A stretch of 8,676 bases of DNA, from NCBI GenBank assembly GCA_029287305.1, contig JARFRJ010000218.1:1-8676 (forward strand), read 5' to 3'. The stretch is from Hyphomonas sp. GTDB taxonomy: Bacteria > Pseudomonadota > Alphaproteobacteria > Caulobacterales > Hyphomonadaceae. Both the position numbers and the translations under genes were made by a program. Positions 1-5,601 of the stretch are shown here, in pieces. The number at the start of each line of letters is the position of its first letter. Position 1 is the first letter of the stretch. Below the pieces are notes generated by a model. The model did not search any database, had not been told where the DNA came from, and worked only from the letters and a program-made list of their open reading frames with translations.

Positions 1-612
1 TATGTCTCTGCCGGGGCCGATTACATTCTCGCGAACGACACCACAATTACCGGATCGATCGGAATTTTTGGTGGCAAGCTGACCATTTCAGGCCTGATGG
101 AGCGTTATGGAATCAATCCGCGTGAGGTTTCCGTGGGTGGAAATTTCGTCGATGCCTTTGGCAGTGACCCGTTCACCGAAGACCAGACGGTGCTTTTACG
201 CGCTTCTCTGGAGCGAGGATATGAACGCTTCCTCAACATTGTCGGCGAAGGCCGGAATATGAGTTTTGATGAGGTCCATGAGGTCGCCCGAGGCCGCATA
301 TGGAGCGGTCAGGACGCCCTAGAGCAAGGTCTCATTGATGAGATTGGCGGCTTTAATGAGGCGGTTGATAAAGCCCTTGAGCTGAGCGGTGCCCCAGAGG
401 GTGCAACGCCACGGCTTATCTATTACCCAATGCGCAAAACCGGGTTTGAAGCCTTTGAGGACTTGTTTGGTGTGTCGGCTGAAATGGGGCGCGCCGCCAG
501 TGCGATCAGCTATTTAGCGGGCGATGAGCGCTTGCAAGCCATCATTGGGCAAACACATAGCCTGAATACTCAAAGGGTTCAGATGAGTGCGCCGACTATG
601 CGAGAGAAATAA
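1..612 (+). CDS. sppA: Signal peptide peptidase SppA (protease IV), C-terminal part, cut at the window start
   Basis: SppA is a membrane-anchored serine protease of family S49 that degrades cleaved signal peptides in the inner membrane. The reading frame is open from base 1 and ends with TAA at 610-612, so about 203 residues are visible and the start is outside the window. The visible part opens with YVSAGADYILAN followed by TGSIGIFGG. In E. coli SppA the matching stretch directly follows the SGGYW motif with the nucleophilic serine, so I infer that this serine lies only a few residues upstream of base 1; it and the lysine general base cannot be checked here. Further family landmarks are a GYERFL stretch, GRIWSGQDALEQGLID and a terminal helix beginning with GGFNEAVDKAL. 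The first in-frame ATG at 97 is internal and not the true start. Identification is firm; only completeness and the upstream active site are unseen. Confidence 0.93.
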   Translation, partial: YVSAGADYILANDTTITGSIGIFGGKLTISGLMERYGINPREVSVGGNFVDAFGSDPFTEDQTVLLRASLERGYERFLNIVGEGRNMSFDEVHEVARGRIWSGQDALEQGLIDEIGGFNEAVDKALELSGAPEGATPRLIYYPMRKTGFEAFEDLFGVSAEMGRAASAISYLAGDERLQAIIGQTHSLNTQRVQMSAPTMREK

Positions 613-668
613 ATCCGGCGGCACGTTGAGGCCACACGATTAGAGCAAAGCTGCAAATATATTCCGTC

Positions 669-699
669 AGGGGGCGGCTACTCTCGCAGGGCGCCCTTT
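669..699 (+). terminator. Weak hairpin downstream of sppA
   Basis: The arm GGGGGCG (670-676) can pair with CGCCCTT (692-698) as five G-C/C-G pairs plus two G-U pairs, with a 15-base loop. Only three Ts (697-699) follow the core stem and two of them take part in the wobble pairs. It is rightly placed to end the sppA transcript just before the next promoter, but it is a poor intrinsic terminator. Confidence 0.3.
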
Positions 700-726
700 G
701 ATCGACTATACTCCACACTATATAAT
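698..726 (+). promoter_or_regulatory. Sigma-70-type promoter for the DUF442 gene
   Basis: A -35 element TTGATC (698-703; four of six match TTGACA in the strongest positions) and a perfect -10 element TATAAT (721-726) are separated by exactly 17 bases. Transcription would start near 733, leaving a leader of about 20 bases before the ATG at 755. This is the clearest promoter in the window and sits in the gap between two plus-strand genes. Confidence 0.72.
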
Positions 727-754
727 GTCGATAAGCTGAATATGAGGCTGTTTC

Positions 755-1165
755 ATGGTTGATCTAAGAAAAGTAACTGAGGATTTCTCTGTCTCTGGGC
801 AGATAGAATCGGAAGACCTCGAAGCGGTCAAACAGGCCGGGTTCCAAACTATTTTATGCAATCGTCCCGATTTTGAAGACCCGGTCTCGCAACCGCGATG
901 CGCTGAGTTACAAGACCAAGCTGAAAAAATCGGGCTGTCATTTCTTGCCCTGCCCTTTTCGGGTGCCCCGACTGACGAGATTATTGCCCAGCAAGGTGCC
1001 CTGATTGAGGCCGCTGCCAAGCCTGTGCTCGCCTTTTGTCGAACGGGTACGCGATCTATCAGCGCTTGGGCTTTATCTGAAGCCAAGCAGGGACGCGGCG
1101 AGGCCGCATTTGAGAAGGCCTTGGCGGCTGGATATGATATTTCTGGCCTGAAAAAACGGCTTTAA
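755..1165 (+). CDS. DUF442 / TIGR01244-type rhodanese- or phosphatase-like protein
   Basis: A 136-residue cytoplasmic protein without signal peptide or membrane segment. It matches the DUF442 family, the domain that is also fused to a metallo-beta-lactamase domain in Blh-type proteins of sulfide metabolism. Seen in the sequence: an N-terminal VSGQI segment, the family's NRPD motif (N36-D39) followed by a short acidic stretch and SQP, and the active loop C95-RTGT-R100-S. The loop has four residues between Cys and Arg, the six-residue geometry of rhodaneses, not the CX5R of tyrosine phosphatases, so persulfide or sulfur transfer is a reasonable inference, although the family is often called phosphatase-like. 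It is a stand-alone domain about as long as expected. The start at 755 has a weak GAGG 745-748 upstream and fits the promoter at 698-726. Its substrate is unknown. Confidence 0.85.
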   Translation: MVDLRKVTEDFSVSGQIESEDLEAVKQAGFQTILCNRPDFEDPVSQPRCAELQDQAEKIGLSFLALPFSGAPTDEIIAQQGALIEAAAKPVLAFCRTGTRSISAWALSEAKQGRGEAAFEKALAAGYDISGLKKRL

Positions 1166-1174
1166 GACTGATTT

Positions 1175-1207
1175 TCAGCGCTTATCCCGCACTGAGGCCT
1201 CTTTTTT
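1175..1207 (+). terminator. Possible intrinsic terminator after the DUF442 gene
   Basis: TCAG (1175-1178) pairs with CTGA (1192-1195); after one mismatch two more G-C pairs close a seven-base loop. A run of six Ts follows at 1202-1207, six bases past the stem. The location ten bases after the stop codon and the T run favour a terminator, but the stem is short and its distance from the Ts is greater than usual. Confidence 0.35.
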
Positions 1208-1212
1208 GCAGA

Positions 1213-1238
1213 AGGAGCTACAAAAAGGAACTACAAAA
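1213..1238 (+). repeat. Two tandem copies of a 13-base unit
   Basis: AGGAGCTACAAAA (1213-1225) is followed directly by AGGAACTACAAAA (1226-1238), differing at one base. The next bases (from 1239) resemble a decayed third copy beginning GGGGCTTA. The repeat lies just after the T run of the possible terminator. No function is apparent. Confidence 0.7.
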
Positions 1239-1433
1239 GGGGCTTATGGGCAGCTTACACATATAGGCTTAATTTACGCCCTGCCCTGTAATAAGGGACT
1301 ATGAATTATAGTATCAAATGTCCTAAAATATAAGAATCATACGCCTATCTCTTAATAAAGTGGCATAGCGCACAAACACTTTGCCTTTATAAAACTCACA
1401 TATCATTGTAAAAGCTTTATGATGTTTGCTTAC

Positions 1434-1437
1434 GGAG
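1434..1437 (+). promoter_or_regulatory. Shine-Dalgarno GGAG that decides the start at 1444
   Basis: GGAG lies six bases before ATG 1444. An in-frame TTG at 1426 would lengthen the protein by six residues, but would place this GGAG inside the coding region; the ATG is therefore preferred. Confidence 0.7.
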
Positions 1438-1443
1438 TTCACC

Positions 1444-2376
1444 ATGTATGAACGCATCTGGTTTTCAGATTTCAAATATGATCGCGGCACGCTTCTGGTC
1501 AAAAAAACAGGGGCACGCATTCCCTTGAGTTTTAATATGCTCAATGATGTCTTTGCCTGGTTCGCCTTCTATTTTTTTGCGCAAAGCTGGCGACTGACCC
1601 GCCGCCTGATGGGCCATAAGCGCCCGACCATTGCCTTCAGTCCGGACAAACCACGCCCTTGGTATCATATCTGGCCCGTCATGCATGTGGCCGGTGCAAA
1701 AATCATAGAGGATACAGGTCAAGCCGATATTGTTTTTCAGTTTGATGACAGCACTATTACCGATAATAAAATTCCGCCGACCAAGCCTGGGGCCCGACTG
1801 GTCAATTTTGGCTGTAATGATATTTCCAAAACCCGCATCGCAACGGTTTTTTCCGGTATTGCAGGTTATGATCTCAGTGTTGATCCTGCTACCTATACAG
1901 GGCCGATGGTCGAAAAGTCAGAGGAAAATGCCGCTCATGACGGGCGCATCCTGACTGGCCCTGCCAAGGCCAAACCGGGCAAAACCTATCAGCGCCTGAT
2001 TGATAATGAGATTGAGGGCGGCTTGGTGGAGGATTTACGCACCTGCATCATTGACGGCAAAGCCATTGTCCTGTTCCGCAAGCGACGCACGCTGGCGACA
2101 CGTTTCAAGAATGACAATAGCGAAGTTTTGCTGGATACTCTTGCCCATGCCTTTTCCAAAACCGAGATAAAACTTATTGAAGATTTCGCCAAAGCCATAA
2201 AACTCGATTGGGGGGGGCTGGACGTGCTAAGAGATAAGATAAGTGGACGAATTTATATTGTGGATGCTAATAAGACCGATATGGGTCCGCCTATCAGCCT
2301 GGCGCTGGGCAGTAAATTAAGGTCCACACGACATTTGGCCAGAGGTTTTGCCAAATCCTTTGCCCCGAAGCAATAA
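1444..2376 (+). CDS. ATP-grasp-like protein of unknown function
   Basis: A 310-residue protein, probably cytoplasmic. I recognise its C-terminal half as ATP-grasp-like, a fold whose members use ATP to join a carboxylate to an amine or similar nucleophile; the substrate is not known. Landmarks: NDISKT (125-130), GYDLSVDP (141-148), a KSE...HDG segment (158-167), VEDLR (195-199), the basic strand FRKRR (211-215), RF at 220-221, DWGGLDVLRD (255-264) and VDANKTDMGPP (from 273). In ATP-grasp enzymes the acidic-x-Asn pattern (here D274-A-N276) near the C-terminus helps bind magnesium. The N-terminal 60 residues contain an aromatic-rich stretch (about 30-50) that is too interrupted to be a sure membrane helix. 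Eight consecutive Gs (2210-2217) encode W256-G257-G258, with the frame intact. The gene stands alone behind an AT-rich gap, 54 bases before the next gene, so it may share a transcript with it. Confidence 0.72.
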   Translation: MYERIWFSDFKYDRGTLLVKKTGARIPLSFNMLNDVFAWFAFYFFAQSWRLTRRLMGHKRPTIAFSPDKPRPWYHIWPVMHVAGAKIIEDTGQADIVFQFDDSTITDNKIPPTKPGARLVNFGCNDISKTRIATVFSGIAGYDLSVDPATYTGPMVEKSEENAAHDGRILTGPAKAKPGKTYQRLIDNEIEGGLVEDLRTCIIDGKAIVLFRKRRTLATRFKNDNSEVLLDTLAHAFSKTEIKLIEDFAKAIKLDWGGLDVLRDKISGRIYIVDANKTDMGPPISLALGSKLRSTRHLARGFAKSFAPKQ

Positions 2377-2390
2377 TCCCAATAACCGGA

Positions 2391-2407
2391 CGGCACTATG
2401 CCGCCTT
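2391..2407 (+). terminator. Small hairpin between the ATP-grasp-like and MBL-fold genes
   Basis: CGGCA (2391-2395) pairs perfectly with TGCCG (2399-2403) around a three-base loop, followed by CCTTT. With only five pairs and no proper T run it may be a weak terminator or a processing/attenuation structure; expression of the downstream gene by read-through remains possible. Confidence 0.3.
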
Positions 2408-2430
2408 TACTATGATAAAGAGCTCATAAA

Positions 2431-3333
2431 ATGGATTCCCCTATTCCCTTTATCCGGGAGATAGATTTCGAATATGGCCGGGTCGATCGGGTCAGCCCAC
2501 GGATCCGCCGCGTGATCGCTAATAATCCTGGCCCGTTCACCTTTATCGGCACCGGGGTCTATATTATCGGCCAGGGCGAGGTTGCCGTCATTGATCCTGG
2601 CCCTATGGATGAAACCCATTTTAAAGCTCTCAAAGCCGCCTTGGCCGGAGAAAAACTGACCCATATCCTGGTCACTCATGGACATTCTGATCATTCTCCC
2701 CTTGCCGCCCCGCTCGCTGAATGGGCTGGCTGCCAGACCTATGCCCTTGGTCCAGCTATCCCAACCGCCAAAGGTGAAATGGGGGCCGAGGATGACCCAA
2801 CTTTCAAGCCGGATATCCTGTTAAAAGATGGCGATATCCTCTCAGGTCCGGATTGGACGCTTGAAACACTGACCACGCCGGGCCATACAGCCACGCATGT
2901 CTGTTTTGCCTTGAAAGAGGAAAATGCCCTATTTACGGGCGATCATATTATGGGCTGGTCAACCACCATCGTCGCCCCGCCGGACGGGGATATGCGTGAT
3001 TATATGCACAGCCTTGACAAGGTTCAAAATCGCCATTTCGATACCCTCTGGCCAACTCATGGTGCGCCGATTGACAAAGATGTACACGGGTTCATAGAGG
3101 CCTATAAAGCGCACCGCTTAAGCCGGGAACAAGCAATCCTTCAGCATTTGCAAGAAGGCGAAACCTCTATCCGCAATATGGTTGCCGTGATGTATGCCAA
3201 TATTGACAGCCGTTTGCACCCTGCCGCCGCGCTGTCTGTCCTTGGCCATATGCGCAAATTAATCCAGGAAAATCGCGTCATCGCCTCTGACACCCCCTGC
3301 TTGATTGAAAGCGAATACCGCTTAAAACAATAG
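2431..3333 (+). CDS. Metallo-beta-lactamase-fold hydrolase, LACTB2-like
   Basis: A 300-residue cytoplasmic hydrolase with a binuclear metal centre. The metal ligands are all present: THGHSDH with H83, H85, D87 and H88, then H152 in TPGHTATH, D171 in FTGDH and H210 in PTHG. The N-terminal part has the usual strand with VIDPGP (54-58). Residues from about 225 onward form a helical tail rich in REQ/L, consistent with the small winged-helix-like domain found after the catalytic domain in the LACTB2 group, whose human member is an endoribonuclease; many bacterial members have no known substrate. It is not an ETHE1-type persulfide dioxygenase, because the sequence after the metal motif and the long C-terminal tail differ. 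The start is supported by AAAGAG at 2417-2422, eight bases before the ATG. Last plus-strand gene; converges on the minus-strand cell-wall cluster. Confidence 0.9.
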   Translation: MDSPIPFIREIDFEYGRVDRVSPRIRRVIANNPGPFTFIGTGVYIIGQGEVAVIDPGPMDETHFKALKAALAGEKLTHILVTHGHSDHSPLAAPLAEWAGCQTYALGPAIPTAKGEMGAEDDPTFKPDILLKDGDILSGPDWTLETLTTPGHTATHVCFALKEENALFTGDHIMGWSTTIVAPPDGDMRDYMHSLDKVQNRHFDTLWPTHGAPIDKDVHGFIEAYKAHRLSREQAILQHLQEGETSIRNMVAVMYANIDSRLHPAAALSVLGHMRKLIQENRVIASDTPCLIESEYRLKQ

Positions 3334-3361
3334 GACCGTCAGAGTGGTTTCTAGCCAATTA

Positions 3362-3374
3362 GAGCATTTAGCTC
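3362..3374. terminator. Short inverted repeat in the convergent gap
   Basis: GAGC (3362-3365) and GCTC (3371-3374) flank the five bases ATTTA. It lies in the 50-base space between two converging genes, where a bidirectional terminator would be expected, but four pairs and no T run make it weak. I see no better terminator here. Confidence 0.2.
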
Positions 3375-3383
3375 GGACACGCG

Positions 3384-3773
3384 CTAGCGTCGGCGCATAT
3401 CCTGTAAGGTCATAAGGAGGGCGCGCGCCGTTTGCCATGGGCTGGGCACGCGTTTCTGGCTGTGCCGGGCTAAATCAATACAATTTGAGCCCGTCAAATC
3501 ATAGGCGCTGCCAATCGCTCGCCGGGCCCGGCTGGCGACCATGCGAGGTTCACGACGTGTACATATTCCATGCCGCTTAACCGTCCGACCTTGACTGAAA
3601 GAGAGGAGGCTTTCCTCAATCACGCCGCTATGACGACGTGAATTGGAGACAATCCGGCCTGATGCCGTGACAATCCCATAATGACGCAAAACACCGCCAA
3701 AACGGACAGAGACAATTTCTCCGACAGCCAGGTCCATATCCTGATTTTGATCTAATCTTACACGCATATACAT
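3384..3773 (-). CDS. Small LRAT/NlpC-P60-like (permuted papain-fold) protein
   Basis: About 129 residues if translation starts at ATG 3773. The pattern resembles the permuted NlpC/P60 group that includes lecithin-retinol acyltransferase: an LAVGEIVSVR strand, RHYGI with a likely catalytic H31, a glycine turn and strand, EESLLSF, and YDLTGSNCIDLA with a likely nucleophile C98. In LRAT-type proteins a second histidine stands 12 residues after the first; here that place is Ser (S43), and the nearest His is H48. No signal peptide or membrane segment is seen, so the protein is probably cytoplasmic. The start is uncertain: 3773 follows the murC stop by 16 bases without a clear Shine-Dalgarno; an upstream ATG at 3827 would overlap murC by 38 bases and adds only residues that look like murC read in another frame; ATG 3767 and 3737 are also possible. 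Location after murC suggests co-transcription. Substrate and reaction (hydrolase or acyltransferase) are unknown. Confidence 0.65.
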   Translation of the reverse strand: MYMRVRLDQNQDMDLAVGEIVSVRFGGVLRHYGIVTASGRIVSNSRRHSGVIEESLLSFSQGRTVKRHGICTRREPRMVASRARRAIGSAYDLTGSNCIDLARHSQKRVPSPWQTARALLMTLQDMRRR

Positions 3774-3789
3774 ATTGATATACGATAAA

Positions 3790-5220
3790 TTATGCCGTGG
3801 CAAGCTTTTCTGCAAGACTGGCAGCATAGATGGTAATATCCCCCGCCCCCAGGCAAATTACCAAAGCACCCGGTGTAGCCAGTGCCTTTATCCTGCTTGG
3901 CATTTCGGCTAAATCTGCCAAAGCGGCCGCGCCCTTATGCCCATGACTTTGAAGAGAATGGACAAGCGTTTGATGCGTGATCCCGTCAATCTCAACCTCG
4001 CCAGCGGCATAAACCGGCGCGATCAATACATGATCAGCCGCATCAAAACAGGTGGAAAAATCATGAAATAAATCTTTCAGCCGGGAATAGCGATGCGGCT
4101 GCGCGACAGCGATTACGGGCCGATTGCCCTGCATTGCCCGCGCCGCTTTCAACACCGCTTTAATCTCAACCGGATGATGGCCATAATCATCAATGATACG
4201 AACTGGTTTAGCCGTGGGGTCGGGCGACCATGTGCCGACAGAGGTAAAGCGACGCTTTACGCCGCCAAAACCGGAAAGCGCTGATTTGATCTCGTCATCG
4301 CTGGCCCCCAGTTCCAGCGCGACAACGCTTGCGGCCAAGGCATTTTGCACATTATGTTCCCCTGCCATTGGCAAGTCTATGCCCTCAATTCGCCGCACCG
4401 GGGCTTCCCCTTTCGCGGCAATGACAATATCAAAATGTGCCCCCTTTATATCTGTCTTTAAATTGATCGCCCGCACATCGGCCTGACGGTTAAATCCATA
4501 GGTAATCCGGCGACGATCAATAATCCGCGCGGCCAAAGCCTGGACCTCAGGATGGTCGGTACATAAAACAGCAAAACCATAAAAGGGTAGATTTTCAATA
4601 AACGTATCAAAGGCGGCTCGCAAAGCCTCCATCGTGCCATAATGGTCCATATGCTCTGGATCAATATTGGTGACAATCGCACATGTTGGACTAAGCTTTG
4701 TGAAAGTACCATCGCTTTCATCGCTTTCGACCACCATCCAATCGCTTTCGCCCGCTTTGTAATTCGAGCCATAGGCTTGTATAATCCCGCCATTAATCAC
4801 GGTGGGATCAATTCCAGCCGCGTCCAGAAGGGCGGCAACCATGCTGGTCGTTGTCGTTTTACCATGCGTTCCAGCGACACATACGGTGTATTTAAGCCGC
4901 GTGATTTCAGCCAACATATTGGACCGGCGCACGACGGGAATACCTGCCTGACGTGCCGCAGCCACTTCCGGATTATCCGCCCTGATTGCCGTCGATATAA
5001 TCACAGTACCCGCGCCTTTAATATGCTCTGCGGAATGACCGATAAAGATTTTGGCACCGCGGGCGCGCAACCGCTCAACAATTTCGCTTTCGCGAATATC
5101 CGAGCCTTGGACCTGATATCCAAGGGTCAGCATCACATCGGCAATTCCGGACATGCCGATGCCGCCAATCCCGACAATATGGGCCGGGCCCGTCTCAAAT
5201 GGTGTTGGGGCTTGTGGCAT
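3790..5220 (-). CDS. murC: UDP-N-acetylmuramate--L-alanine ligase MurC
   Basis: MurC uses ATP to add L-alanine to UDP-MurNAc, the first amino acid of the peptidoglycan stem peptide, in the cytoplasm. The 476-residue protein has the normal three-domain layout and length. N-terminal UDP-binding domain: GIGGIGMSGIA (17-27). Central ATP-binding domain: P-loop GTHGKTTTT (117-125), the SDESDG acidic motif (166-171) and NIDPEHMDHYG (185-195). C-terminal domain: DDYGHHP (344-350), AQPHRYSRLKDL (373-384) and GAGDI (458-462). All key motifs are intact. The ATG directly abuts the stop codon of the upstream membrane protein (TAAATG), with AAGGG nine bases upstream of the start, which points to translational coupling. 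In most Gram-negative dcw clusters murC follows murG directly and leads into murB or ddl; here a membrane protein precedes it and a LRAT-like gene follows. Confidence 0.98.
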   Translation of the reverse strand: MPQAPTPFETGPAHIVGIGGIGMSGIADVMLTLGYQVQGSDIRESEIVERLRARGAKIFIGHSAEHIKGAGTVIISTAIRADNPEVAAARQAGIPVVRRSNMLAEITRLKYTVCVAGTHGKTTTTSMVAALLDAAGIDPTVINGGIIQAYGSNYKAGESDWMVVESDESDGTFTKLSPTCAIVTNIDPEHMDHYGTMEALRAAFDTFIENLPFYGFAVLCTDHPEVQALAARIIDRRRITYGFNRQADVRAINLKTDIKGAHFDIVIAAKGEAPVRRIEGIDLPMAGEHNVQNALAASVVALELGASDDEIKSALSGFGGVKRRFTSVGTWSPDPTAKPVRIIDDYGHHPVEIKAVLKAARAMQGNRPVIAVAQPHRYSRLKDLFHDFSTCFDAADHVLIAPVYAAGEVEIDGITHQTLVHSLQSHGHKGAAALADLAEMPSRIKALATPGALVICLGAGDITIYAASLAEKLATA

Positions 5221-5601
5221 TTATGAAGACCCTTTTTCTCGTTTGCCAAGCAAAGACATAACAAACCCAACAATAACAATTACTAACATAAAGCCAATCA
5301 TAGTGGCTGCAAATCCAGAGCTAACAAGCCCTTGATGGGCAATCTCATCAGAACGCAAAGCCTGTATGTGCGTAAAAAAGGACCAGTAAAAGACAGAGGC
5401 TGTCGCGCCCCAAGCCCCGCTTAACCAGCGCACCTCATCTGTTTTCAGGCAAATCCATGCCCCATATGACAGCAAGCCAATACAGATATAATCAATAAGC
5501 CAGAAAGGGGTCCACTGCCAGTCTCCCCAATTATGCAACACCTCTGCGACGGCATAAAGCAAGGAAAAACCGACCGCCAACCATGCCGATAGTCTTATCA
5601 T
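5221..5601 (-). CDS. Small four-helix membrane protein between murG and murC, function unknown
   Basis: A 126-residue protein that I do not recognise as a named family. Four hydrophobic segments are visible, at about 4-22, 32-52, 59-77 and 94-118, joined by short loops; the C-terminus GKREKGSS is positively charged and so probably cytoplasmic, which with four helices places the N-terminus inside as well. Tryptophans and acidic residues cluster around the first two segments (NWGDWQW at 24-30, then LIDY). The ATG overlaps the murG stop as ATGA and the stop touches the murC start, so it is an embedded member of the cell-wall operon. Its Shine-Dalgarno, AGGAGGTG, is the strongest in the window. 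A role in envelope or peptidoglycan synthesis is inferred from context only. There is no similarity that I can see to MurJ, FtsL or other short dcw proteins. Confidence 0.85.
   Translation of the reverse strand: MIRLSAWLAVGFSLLYAVAEVLHNWGDWQWTPFWLIDYICIGLLSYGAWICLKTDEVRWLSGAWGATASVFYWSFFTHIQALRSDEIAHQGLVSSGFAATMIGFMLVIVIVGFVMSLLGKREKGSS

Larger units (their letters stand above)
1166..1443. other. AT-rich intergenic region without a recognisable gene
   Basis: The 278 bases between the DUF442 gene and the ATP-grasp-like gene hold the possible terminator at 1175-1207, a short 13-base tandem repeat (1213-1238) and a clearly AT-rich stretch from about 1260. I see no convincing -35/-10 pair with correct spacing. 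An inverted repeat AAAGTG (1357-1362) / CACTTT (1377-1382), and an alternative pairing ATAAAG (1355-1360) / CTTTAT (1385-1390), lie 50-90 bases before the next start and could be an operator or leader structure, or chance in AT-rich DNA. Confidence 0.5.

Noticed and set aside
718..1086. Open frame of 122 codons on the minus strand
   Set aside because: It runs antisense to the DUF442 gene and across its promoter, and its translation shows no family motif.
1213..1250. CRISPR-like array
   Set aside because: The units are 13 bases long and directly adjacent with no spacers, and there are no cas genes.
1323..1544. Open frame of 73 codons on the minus strand reaching into the AT-rich gap
   Set aside because: Half of it is antisense to the ATP-grasp-like gene; the remainder is low-complexity AT-rich sequence without a ribosome binding site or known motif.
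755..3333. Split Blh: DUF442 protein plus MBL-fold hydrolase acting as a two-gene persulfide dioxygenase system
   Set aside because: The hydrolase at 2431 is LACTB2-like with a C-terminal helical tail, not ETHE1-like; the two genes are separated by an unrelated gene and a long gap, and the first has its own promoter.
3774..3827. Longer N-terminus for the LRAT-like protein (start at 3827)
   Set aside because: The 18 added residues lie mostly within the murC coding region, no Shine-Dalgarno is at a useful distance, and they precede the region where the domain begins. It cannot be excluded.
4642..5226. Open frame of 194 codons on the plus strand
   Set aside because: It lies entirely opposite murC, whose motifs are unmistakable; the translation has no recognisable domain and an odd composition rich in His, Arg and Asn.
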